Below are positions 1 to 6,322 of a stretch of 40,011 nucleotides of DNA, piece by piece. Location: contig JAFTWQ010000040.1 of the NCBI GenBank assembly GCA_017465225.1, positions 1 through 40,011 of the forward strand, written 5' to 3'. The notes beneath the pieces were generated by a model. It saw nothing but the letters and a program-made list of their open reading frames with translations, had not been told where the DNA came from and ran no database searches. Position 1 is the stretch's first letter. Each line of letters begins with the position of its first letter. The position numbers were made by a program, and so were the translations under genes. The DNA comes from Bacteroidales bacterium (lineage in GTDB: Bacteria > Bacteroidota > Bacteroidia > Bacteroidales > UBA932).

Positions 1-60
1 AATAAGATGGTGCGGATTTCTTACGAAGGCGATTTTTATTATTTATATCTGACATTATAA
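1..60 (+). CDS. 3' end of an unidentified gene (partial)
   Basis: Frame 1 is open from the window edge and stops with TAA at 58-60, encoding about 19 residues ending YYLYLTL. It is followed 30 bases later by a hairpin terminator, which is the arrangement expected for the end of a gene. The fragment is too short to assign to a family. The base composition is as AT-rich as the rest of the left-hand island. Confidence 0.45.
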   Translation, partial: NKMVRISYEGDFYYLYLTL

Positions 61-90
61 TCGTTTCTGTATAAATATCAGATAAAAAGA

Positions 91-117
91 AAAACGCACT
101 CAAAATGAATGCGTTTT
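91..117 (+). terminator. Hairpin terminator after the partial gene
   Basis: AAAACGCA (91-98) and TGCGTTTT (110-117) form a perfect 8 bp stem with an 11-base loop, A-rich on the left and ending in TTTT. It lies just after the stop of the partial gene. It also contains the first ATG of the TIR-like fragment, so that ATG is unlikely to be a genuine start. Confidence 0.6.
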
Positions 118-363
118 AGTGTAAACACGTATATCGTTCCCAAAAATAGAGCAAGACAAAATGTTATATTTGAGCATGGCTATTTTATTGGAAAATTAGG
201 CAGAGAAAGAGTTGTTGCTTTGGTAAAGGGAGATTTAGAACTGCCATCCGATATAAATGGAATACTGTATTTAGGCATCGATCCTAGTGATTCATGGAAA
301 CTATATTTAGCAAAAGAGATGAAAGTTGCAGGATATAATATTGATTTAAACAATTTGGTATAA
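109..363 (+). pseudogene. 5'-truncated TIR-like nucleotide-binding domain protein
   Basis: The 84 codons from 109 read like the C-terminal half of the bacterial TIR-like domain family (Pfam TIR-like / Cap12-type, recognised from memory). The string RARQNVIFEHGYFIGKLGRE, then a LVKGDLELPSD segment, a short YLGIDPSD strand, WKLYLAKEMK and a C-terminal IDLNNL fit that family's usual ending. The N-terminal half, with the first strand and the glycine-rich NAD-binding loop, is absent: upstream of codon 14 the sequence runs straight into a terminator hairpin. Full-length relatives act as NAD-degrading effectors in anti-phage systems such as CBASS. Here the gene can hardly be active. The reading frame is intact to its natural end, so the truncation may be recent, for example by deletion or by insertion of the upstream gene and its terminator. 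Confidence 0.7.
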
Positions 364-635
364 AGACTTGAATATTGCACGAACAATTAATAAGTTACTA
401 CATACAGCTCAACAATTGACTCGTTGTACATCTTTATATCAATTACCCCATAGAACATATCACGATAATTACCGATCTCAACTTCATGAATTTGTCACAT
501 GCAAATTATTTAGAGGAATAATACAAATTTGATTCACTCATCTTTACTAAGTTTTTTTGCGAAAATTGTGTGAAATTAGAGAAGCGCAAATCTTGTGCGC
601 TTCCTTTTTTGATACTAATACTAATTTCATGTTTT
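364..635 (+). other. AT-rich stretch without a supported gene
   Basis: No recognisable gene lies here. One frame is open from 350 to the TGA at 530-532 and could be read from a TTG at 368 as 54 residues, but it has no ATG, no ribosome binding site and no known motif. A strong terminator hairpin at 581-610 ends the stretch. It may be what remains of a gene that once followed the TIR-like fragment. Confidence 0.4.
581..610 (+). terminator. Rho-independent terminator
   Basis: GAAGCGCA (581-588) pairs perfectly with TGCGCTTC (596-603) around a 7-base loop, followed by C and TTTTTT (605-610). It has no intact gene upstream within 200 bases. It also decides the start of the next gene: an ATG at 570 would put this hairpin inside the coding region, so the ATG at 636 is preferred. 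Confidence 0.75.
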
Positions 636-1622
636 ATGACCGACAGATTAAATACAGATAAGGCTATAGTTAATAAATGCCTTGCGCTTTTGGAGGAAAC
701 TGTTGAAGAAACTATAAACGTCTTATATTCTTCAATTGATAACTTTTTATTCCAGGACATAAATTTCTCAATAGTTTCATCTAATATGCCTAAATGGATT
801 CTGGATGAAGGTATCTCGCCTGAAGGAGTCCTAACTAAGGATGCTTATGAAATATGTAGAAGAAAGGTAACTCATCCTATCTTTGGACTTTACATGTATT
901 ACTATGAACTCTGGACTATTGTAGCTGCAATTCAAGATCGATTGCAGGCAGTGAGTATGTTCTTGACTCAATTCTACGATAATATACCATGTATTGCTAA
1001 GTTTACAAACAATCAGTATACGTCGGGCTCAAGACAATGTGGTGAATTTGAAACATCATTGCATGTATTGCTCAATAGTATCTTTATTTCATATGCATCT
1101 GTGTTTGATTTATTATCCAAAGTGGCAAGAGAGGAATATGTCTTTGATAAATATGACTTTACATCATACAAAGAGATGAAATCTAATTCTGTCCTATATA
1201 ATTTCAATATGAGGGATATTGCTCAGTCATTGAAAGGGGAGGGAATGTTGTTTTCAGCTCCACTTGTGGTGCGCAAATTTTGTACATTTAGAAATGAATA
1301 CGTACATAATGGTCCTTGGGATATGAGAGCTTGCGTATATTACATGGCTGTGAATGGAGAGCCTGCAGATGTTATTATTTATTCGCCTGACATGGATGAT
1401 TACGGTAATTTTATCAAATCTGGATCTCGCAATAAATTTTACTCTCAATCCAATAGAATAAACATACAATTACCGGATATGATAATAGAATTAACGGAGA
1501 TCATCAGAAATAGAATTACCGAATTATCAAATTTATATCAGGCCAAAACAGTAAGAACTGTCAGTTCTAAATATACTGCAGAATGCATAAATGCAATTAT
1601 GCAATACTATAAATCTTTATGA
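636..1622 (+). CDS. Unassigned protein with HEPN-type RNxxxH motif
   Basis: This is a 328-residue, mostly helical, soluble protein with no signal peptide. The start is set at 636 because the upstream in-frame ATG (570) lies ahead of a terminator. Near residue 219 it carries FRNEYVHNG, an R-N-x3-H arrangement (R219, H224) typical of the HEPN RNase superfamily, where R and H form the active site. Long helices precede the motif (residues about 60-200), and a predicted helix near the C terminus (about 280-310) follows it. HEPN proteins of this size are often defence or toxin components. The neighbouring TIR remnant and the low GC of the whole patch fit that reading. No partner nucleotidyltransferase or antitoxin is seen beside it. 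The HEPN call rests on the motif and helical character only; I do not recognise the exact family. Confidence 0.5.
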   Translation: MTDRLNTDKAIVNKCLALLEETVEETINVLYSSIDNFLFQDINFSIVSSNMPKWILDEGISPEGVLTKDAYEICRRKVTHPIFGLYMYYYELWTIVAAIQDRLQAVSMFLTQFYDNIPCIAKFTNNQYTSGSRQCGEFETSLHVLLNSIFISYASVFDLLSKVAREEYVFDKYDFTSYKEMKSNSVLYNFNMRDIAQSLKGEGMLFSAPLVVRKFCTFRNEYVHNGPWDMRACVYYMAVNGEPADVIIYSPDMDDYGNFIKSGSRNKFYSQSNRINIQLPDMIIELTEIIRNRITELSNLYQAKTVRTVSSKYTAECINAIMQYYKSL

Positions 1623-1771
1623 TTATATAATAAATTGCTATGTTTGCCAAAAATTATTACGCTTAGTCGTAATCACCAGCTTAATCAATTGTGAGCTCGG
1701 ATTTGTACTACCCACTTATTTCCAGCTTGTTCTGGGTGGATTAACAATTTTTAAGTAAGGAGGACATATCT

Positions 1772-1852
1772 ATGAGCAAAACGATTACGAAGGCGGTAGG
1801 GGCCGTTGCGGTGGGTCCATCAGAAAGTTCACAGTTGCTAACGTTGGTGTAA
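1772..1852 (+). CDS. 26-residue micro-ORF with a strong Shine-Dalgarno
   Basis: ATG at 1772 opens a frame of 26 codons ending TAA at 1850-1852, with product beginning MSKTITKAVGAVAVG. It is preceded by AAGGAGG (1757-1763), eight bases before the ATG. That is a near-perfect Shine-Dalgarno, uncommon in Bacteroidota, and suggests foreign origin. The codons are GC-rich compared with the surrounding AT-rich DNA. The same frame stays open after the stop through the tRNA-like sequence. It could be a true micro-protein, a leader peptide or the severed beginning of a longer gene. I assign no function. Confidence 0.3.
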   Translation: MSKTITKAVGAVAVGPSESSQLLTLV

Positions 1853-1870
1853 CCATTATATTACGATGAA

Positions 1871-1901
1871 GGCCCTTGGGTTCGAATCCCGCCCCACCTC
1901 T
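1871..1901 (+). other. tRNA 3'-end-like sequence, possible attachment-site scar
   Basis: The run GGGTTCGAATCCC (1878-1890) is a textbook T-arm (GGG stem, TTCGAAT loop, CCC stem) followed by GCCCCACCTC, which resembles the 3' half of an acceptor stem. A GGTGGG lies about 70 bases upstream and could pair with CCCACC, but the sequence between does not fold into convincing D and anticodon arms. I therefore do not call a functional tRNA. A 3' tRNA fragment followed at once by a terminator is what integration of a mobile element into a tRNA gene leaves at its distal end. Confidence 0.45.
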
Positions 1902-1907
1902 AAACTT

Positions 1908-1932
1908 GAGACCGCTTAGACGGTCTCTTTCT
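1908..1932 (+). terminator. Terminator after the tRNA-like 3' end
   Basis: GAGACCG and CGGTCTC form a perfect 7 bp stem (1908-1914 with 1921-1927) with a 6-base loop, followed by a T-rich run. It sits seven bases after the tRNA-like 3' end, the usual place for a tRNA gene terminator. Confidence 0.6.
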
Positions 1933-1980
1933 CTTTCATATATCTAATCCAAATATTTGGCAGAATTATAATGGATATTA

Positions 1981-2330
1981 ATGAATATTAATGAATTATA
2001 TGACTTGATATACAAACAAATAGACTCAATAATTGCTTTGTCTTATACTACGGAAAGGTATCATCAATACAAGTATTAGAGGACGTTATACATAAACAAC
2101 TTATGTCTGTTATCTTAGCAAACACTGGTTTGCATTAAATTGAAATAATGCTGAACGTCAAGAGGTGCTAATAGTAGGAGTAGAGTTGAATAGAAGTCCA
2201 TATTATTGGTGCAATTGGTTTAGTATATAAATCTCTAAAACATTATAGAGGCATAGATTATGATATGTCGAGCACAAAGTTATTTTTCTATAAGTATATA
2301 TGCAAATCCCAGGAATATTTATCATTGTGA
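1981..2330 (+). pseudogene. Decayed reading frames, possible broken gene
   Basis: Three protein-like stretches in different frames follow each other. The ATG at 1981 encodes 32 residues up to a TAG at 2077. An open run from 2144 reads ERQEVLIVGVELNRSPYYW up to TAA at 2228. A third frame reads LKHYRGIDYDMSS up to TGA at 2328. Their order and amino-acid character look like one small gene broken by frameshifts. No family is recognised with confidence. The last fragment overlaps the start of the next gene. Confidence 0.3.
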
Positions 2331-3025
2331 AGGACAAGGAATCTTCGCTTGAGCAGTTCAATAAATTGAAAGAAAGATATGGTAATCTTCATGGAGGATA
2401 TAATCTTCATCAAGAGGTTAGCTTGTGTAAAGCATATTGCCATGATCTTCAATCTGCGATTAGAGAATGTTTTGAATCAGAGATGTATGGACCTCAAAAT
2501 TGCTTGAAGAAGTTGGCTCTATATCAAAAGAATGATGATCCAAGCAAAGTATCTGCAATTTCTTTATATGCTGCAGATATTGCTTCGGGATTATATACAA
2601 TCATCCTAAATTCCGTACCTATTAAGGACTTTCCGTCATGTAAAAAGCTGTCTGAGCTTTCAGCTGAAGATGCACTTTCTGTTATCAATGACTTAGGAAA
2701 GTATAATATTGTTAAGGCTACTGTCGGTTCAGTCTTATTAGGAAAGAAGATTAATGATATGATCCAGTTATCAGATATAGAGTCATTCTATGAAGATCAA
2801 ATCAAAGAACTAGAAACAGAGTTACAGCAAGTCGGAAGACCACCAATTGAAATGGAAGAGTATCTTTTGAATAAGTTTAAGGCGGAATTGGGATATTGCC
2901 AAAGAGCTCGAATTAAAACTGGTTTTGGCATAGTTAAAGAGATTGTCAGTATAATTGGTAATATTGATGAGGCAATTAATAAATATGAGGAATCTGAGAA
3001 TATGTCATTTACAGTGAAATCATAA
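2300..3025 (+). CDS. Unassigned helical protein of the AT-rich island
   Basis: This 241-residue protein is soluble, acidic and predominantly helical, with a Glu/Lys-rich, coiled-coil-like segment at about residues 155-185 (DIESFYEDQIKELETELQQ). It has no signal peptide, membrane segment or catalytic motif that I can name. The first ATG (2300) overlaps the decayed gene upstream; the next in-frame ATG is about 60 codons further on, so the first is preferred. A good hairpin terminator follows ten bases after the stop, which supports a real transcription unit. Its composition matches the island and not the core genes, and it is probably horizontally acquired. No function is proposed. Confidence 0.6.
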   Translation: MQIPGIFIIVKDKESSLEQFNKLKERYGNLHGGYNLHQEVSLCKAYCHDLQSAIRECFESEMYGPQNCLKKLALYQKNDDPSKVSAISLYAADIASGLYTIILNSVPIKDFPSCKKLSELSAEDALSVINDLGKYNIVKATVGSVLLGKKINDMIQLSDIESFYEDQIKELETELQQVGRPPIEMEEYLLNKFKAELGYCQRARIKTGFGIVKEIVSIIGNIDEAINKYEESENMSFTVKS

Positions 3026-3034
3026 GTGATATTG

Positions 3035-3073
3035 ATGTCTCGTTTTTTTGCAAAAAGAACGGGACATTTTTTA
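3035..3073 (+). terminator. Terminator of the 2300-3025 gene
   Basis: ATGTCTCGTT (3035-3044) pairs with AACGGGACAT (3058-3067), with one T-G wobble, and is followed by TTTTTT. It is correctly placed ten bases after the stop codon. Confidence 0.75.
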
Positions 3074-3728
3074 TGCAAGAATGAATCAGTAAAATAGTGG
3101 ATAATGATAAAGATATGTCAAGATTTTATCCGAATGGTAAAGATAATTTCAGAACGTAATGGACCGCATGATTGAAGTATGCGAAATGTAAATATCATGA
3201 TGCAGTAGATTTATTCTAAAGTAGATTTTGAAGGAGATGCATAGCATTTAAGTGGGATTTTCAAGTCTAAAAATCCAATTGGAATTTTATGAAAAATAGG
3301 GGATTGTTACGAGAATGCGATGAGAATGTTTTCCGATTGTGGTCTGATGTTTTCCGAAGTCAATTTGTATGAAATCGTCTCTGAAAGGTTTCATAGCAAG
3401 ACTTTGGCTTCCTTTATAATCATCATATGTTACAAAATGTACAATATTGCTCTAGCTAGCTTATTGAAAATCAAGACAATAATAAAAAGTTGTAATTTCG
3501 TGTCAGTTATTTGCCGATAGTTTCTTACCTTTGTGACAGGCTTGACAGATGGTAAGAAACATTGGTTATTCATATCCGCTAGCAACCAAATTTTTATACC
3601 GAATTTATGCGGAGGTTCATTTAAGTAATTGATAATCAATTTAGTATGCCTTCTGGAGCGCTAATCAGACATACAGCCAGTTAGTCGGCTTTGACGCCAT
3701 CTCCGACATGATCGGGGATTCCGATATA
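3074..3728. other. Non-coding junction between island and core
   Basis: No gene is supported in about 650 bases. The AT-rich composition continues to about 3,640 and then rises. A 66-codon frame at 3320-3520 has no start signal or motif and is not called. Around 3,640-3,730 a protein-like frame (GFDAISDMIGDSD near 3,692-3,728) runs into the strong terminator hairpin. This may be the cut-off tail of a core gene displaced by the island, but its frame does not close before the hairpin. Confidence 0.45.
3520..3560. repeat. Perfect 10 bp inverted repeat
   Basis: GTTTCTTACC (3520-3529) and GGTAAGAAAC (3551-3560) are perfect inverted copies separated by 21 bases. There is no T tract, so it does not look like a terminator. 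It lies near the right edge of the AT-rich island and could be a recombinase or regulator site. No function is shown. Confidence 0.5.
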
Positions 3729-3776
3729 AGACCGTCGGAACAGGAAAGCTTAATTTCTTGTTCCGACGGTCTCTTT
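3729..3776 (+). terminator. Very strong terminator without a visible gene
   Basis: A 19 bp stem (3729-3747 with 3754-3772, a single G-T wobble, six-base loop) is followed by CTTTT on the plus strand. It therefore terminates plus-strand transcription, yet no intact plus-strand gene precedes it. It marks the start of the normal-GC chromosome. Confidence 0.75.
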
Positions 3777-3909
3777 TATCGACACTTATATCCGGTTTTA
3801 TGCAGCGTGGGTACACGGATTTGCTGTTCCGTGTCACTCTGGTATAAATTATCAGGTACGATGGTGTTATTATTGGAACATAAACATCTAGAAGGATGCG
3901 GGCGGTTTT

Positions 3910-4701
3910 CTAAAGACACGCCTTAAGTCCTTTGATGACTGCCGAGGTGAAGCCTTCGTGTTCCATTTCATTCAGGCCCTTGATGGTGATTCCGCCGGCT
4001 GTGGTGACCTTGTCGATTTCTTCTTCGGGATGGCCGCCGTTTGCGAGAAGAAGTTCAGCAGCACCTTTGACTGTGTATTCGACGATCTTTCTGGCTTCTT
4101 CAGGGCGGAATCCTATCTCAACTCCTCCTTCAGATGCCGCCCTTATGTATCTCATTGCGAATGCGATACCGCATGAGGCAAGGGCGGTTCCTGCCGGGAT
4201 GAGTCTCTCTTCTACATACATGGTGCAGCCCATCTCGTCAAAGATGTCTGTTACGAGCCTGATCTGTTCTGCATCAGCATTTGCGGATGCAATGAAGGTC
4301 ATGCTGGCAAGCACTGATGCCGCTGTATTCGGTATGGCTCTGAAGGAGCATACTTCGGATGGACACGCAGGGGAGATCCATGTGCATAGCTGGTCCAAGG
4401 TTATACCGGCCGCAACCGATACGAAAATCTTTCCTGATGGTGCCGCATGCTCTCTGAATCCGGAGATGACATTTTCCATCAGCCATGGCTTTACGGCTAG
4501 GATCACTACATCAGCTTCCTTTACAGCCATGATGTTGTCTGTCGTAACGGCTATTCCCGGATCTATGGCTTTGATCTTGTCTAATGTCTTCTGTGTCCGG
4601 GCTGTACAGATGATGTTTCCCGATTTGACAATTTTACCTTTGGCAAGGCCGGCCGCAATGGCTCCACCCATGTTTCCTGCTCCGATTATCGCGATCTTCA
4701 T
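3910..4701 (-). CDS. proC: Pyrroline-5-carboxylate reductase
   Basis: This enzyme performs the last step of proline synthesis, the NAD(P)H-dependent reduction of 1-pyrroline-5-carboxylate to L-proline, in the cytoplasm. The 263-residue product starts MKIAIIGAGNMGGA, a Rossmann fold with GxGxMG at residues 6-11, continues with the AVKPW segment typical of the family, and ends with the C-terminal dimerisation domain containing the VTTAGGIT signature near residue 235. The length is that of the family (about 260-270). Start at 4701 is chosen over the longer frame to 4758 because the longer one would include the promoter found at 4729-4758. The gene stands alone and is divergent from the sigma factor gene. 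Confidence 0.95.
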   Translation of the reverse strand: MKIAIIGAGNMGGAIAAGLAKGKIVKSGNIICTARTQKTLDKIKAIDPGIAVTTDNIMAVKEADVVILAVKPWLMENVISGFREHAAPSGKIFVSVAAGITLDQLCTWISPACPSEVCSFRAIPNTAASVLASMTFIASANADAEQIRLVTDIFDEMGCTMYVEERLIPAGTALASCGIAFAMRYIRAASEGGVEIGFRPEEARKIVEYTVKGAAELLLANGGHPEEEIDKVTTAGGITIKGLNEMEHEGFTSAVIKGLKACL

Positions 4702-4728
4702 ATTATTCTTTTTAAATGCTTGCAGAGC

Positions 4729-4758
4729 CAAAGTTAGAAACAATATGTCGGAAAGCAA
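4729..4758 (-). promoter_or_regulatory. Housekeeping-type promoter of proC
   Basis: Read on the minus strand, TTG (4758-4756), a 19-base spacer and TAACTTTG (4736-4729) match the Bacteroidota sigma-ABfr consensus TTTG-N19-TAnnTTTG. Transcription would start near 4722, leaving a leader of about 20 bases before the proC ATG. Confidence 0.8.
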
Positions 4759-4807
4759 TTTAAAAGATTACTTTTGTATATTTGTAAATCTTACAAACGG
4801 GCTGGCC

Positions 4808-5566
4808 ATGAAAGATTCACAGATAGTAATGGGTATAATGCAGAATGATGAACGGACGTGGAAGCATATCTGCAGGAAGATTAAACCAAGTTTCATATCG
4901 ATTATATACAAGTTGTTCTCATCTGGAGGAAAGCTGGGCTTTGAAATAGAGGATTTGTTTCAGGACACATGCATAACACTGATGCAGAAAGTCAAGGAAG
5001 GCAAATTTGATCTGACCAAAGAGGGAACATTGTTAAGCTACATGGTGCAGATCGGTAAGAATATTGCGCTGAATCAGATCAGAAAGACTTTCAAGCCATC
5101 AAAATCAGAAGATGATGCGCCGAATATCAATCCGCTCTTACCATCTGTCGGCAAGCGGATTCCAGATTTGAACAGGGAACGGGAAACTGAACCTGATAAA
5201 ATCTCAATTTCTGATAAGCAGCTGGCTCAGAATGAGTTTCTGGACAGGGTGTTTGATTCCATCCCGACCGAATGCAAGAGGATCATGAAGCTGTTCCATT
5301 GGGATCATAAGCCGATGGATGAGATTGCAGGTATACTAGGAATGAAGAATGCCGATTCGGCAAAAACTAAAAAAAGCAGATGTATGCAGAAGTTCAAGGA
5401 CATAGCAAAAATGCTTGTTGAAAGTGAAGAATTCGCAGAGGAATCTGTACGTGCGGCAGTTGAAAGGGCTGCGCTCAGAGAACTGCTTGAGAGAGAAAGG
5501 ATATATGCGGAAACCGGAGTGAAGTCCGCCGCACTTGATGTTGAAACTGATAAAGAAGATGAATAA
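4808..5566 (+). CDS. Sigma-70 family RNA polymerase sigma factor
   Basis: The 252-residue protein has the two-domain plan of an alternative sigma factor. Region 2 is at about residues 25-95, including an EDLFQDTCITLMQ helix and an IGKNIALNQIRK segment. Region 4 lies after a charged linker, at about residues 140-200, with a helix-turn-helix around EIAGILGMKNADSAKTKKS. An acidic and arginine-rich C-terminal tail of about 50 residues is unusual. Start 4808 is the first ATG giving a family-like N terminus; the much longer open frame upstream is only the antisense of proC. A TATATTTG at 4777-4784 may serve as its -7 element. The stop overlaps the next gene, a membrane protein with HELTH, so the two are probably translated together. 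Confidence 0.85.
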   Translation: MKDSQIVMGIMQNDERTWKHICRKIKPSFISIIYKLFSSGGKLGFEIEDLFQDTCITLMQKVKEGKFDLTKEGTLLSYMVQIGKNIALNQIRKTFKPSKSEDDAPNINPLLPSVGKRIPDLNRERETEPDKISISDKQLAQNEFLDRVFDSIPTECKRIMKLFHWDHKPMDEIAGILGMKNADSAKTKKSRCMQKFKDIAKMLVESEEFAEESVRAAVERAALRELLERERIYAETGVKSAALDVETDKEDE

Positions 5567-6245
5567 ACTGGGAAAGATAGGGTACATCGCTTCGACTGCC
5601 TTGTTCGGCATGCTGTCCGTTCTTTACATCGGTGTGCTCGCGATATCAGTATGCAGTAATGCAGTTCCAATGTTAAGCATCGCGAAATGGGATTGGAGTC
5701 AAGAAGGTAACTATGTAGGTCTCATAGCCGGATTCCTTGCGTATGGAGTGTTTCTGCTTTTTATGATCATTCCGAGAATGCGCCATAATGTGAACTGGAT
5801 CATGAAGTTCACACACGAACTGACCCATACACTTGTGGCCTTGCTTTTCTTCGGAAAGATCCGGGAATTTGTCGTTAGGGACAGGGAATGTTACGTGAGC
5901 TATCAGACCGGTCCTATAGGTTATGTGCCAATTACATTATCTCCCTATTGCATACCGATCTATACCTTCATGCTTTTCCCTTTCAGGTTCTTCGGCAATA
6001 ATGAATACATGATCATCTTTGATGTACTTATTGCCTTTACATATGCATTTCATGTGCATTCATTCATCAGGCAGACACGCTTTTCGCAATCAGATATCGA
6101 GAATTGCGGCAAGGCAAGGTCTGCCGCTTTCATATGTTTTGTGCATCTTGCCGTGTTGTCGCTGATAATGGCAATACCAAGAGGTGGAGTGATGAATGCC
6201 CTTTACAGAGTGTTCTGGGAATATCCGACAGGAATTTTAAGTTAG
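5559..6245 (+). CDS. Membrane protein with HExxH motif, possible M50-like peptidase
   Basis: This is a 228-residue integral membrane protein with about five hydrophobic segments (roughly residues 10-32, 52-72, 115-142, 150-168 and 186-208). Between the second and third lies FTHELTHTLVALLFFG, a zinc-protease-type HELTH with H86, E87 and H90, as in membrane metallopeptidases related to M50. A conserved-looking GPIGYVPITLSP follows. The third metal ligand expected for M50 enzymes (often NPDG) is not obvious, so activity is uncertain. The ATG at 5559 overlaps the sigma-factor stop by eight bases; an ATG at 5538 in the same frame is an alternative. The overlap suggests a functional link with the sigma factor, possibly as a membrane regulator or target, which is inference. 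Confidence 0.6.
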   Translation: MNKLGKIGYIASTALFGMLSVLYIGVLAISVCSNAVPMLSIAKWDWSQEGNYVGLIAGFLAYGVFLLFMIIPRMRHNVNWIMKFTHELTHTLVALLFFGKIREFVVRDRECYVSYQTGPIGYVPITLSPYCIPIYTFMLFPFRFFGNNEYMIIFDVLIAFTYAFHVHSFIRQTRFSQSDIENCGKARSAAFICFVHLAVLSLIMAIPRGGVMNALYRVFWEYPTGILS

Positions 6246-6247
6246 GT

Positions 6248-6293
6248 TGATTACCTTTTCTTCATAGCGACATTATTTAGTGACAATAAATCA
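6248..6293 (+). promoter_or_regulatory. Conserved 46-base element, copy 1
   Basis: It begins TGATTACCTTTTCTT, has GACATTAT at 6269-6276 and ends AAATCA, 29 bases before the radical SAM start. A second copy at 7682-7727 is the same length and matches at 38 of 46 positions by my count. It lacks the housekeeping TAnnTTTG element. The two best-conserved blocks are spaced like -35 and -10 boxes, so it may be a promoter for an alternative sigma factor. Confidence 0.65.
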
Positions 6294-6322
6294 GAGCAAA
6301 CGCCTTATCCGTTCATAGGTAA

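Noticed and set aside
1778-1901. Complete tRNA gene using GGTGGG and CCCACC as acceptor arms
   Set aside because: The T-arm is good, but no acceptable D-arm or anticodon arm can be folded between the two arms, and the acceptor stem has mismatches. Only a 3'-end-like fragment is claimed.
3320-3520. 66-codon plus-strand ORF in the island
   Set aside because: AT-rich, no ribosome binding site, no motif and low-complexity end. Open by chance.
3932-4807. Long plus-strand extension of the sigma-factor reading frame (544 codons in all)
   Set aside because: It is the antisense of proC, low in protein-like character and preceded by no start signal. The sigma-factor domains begin only after 4808, with a -7-like element just before.
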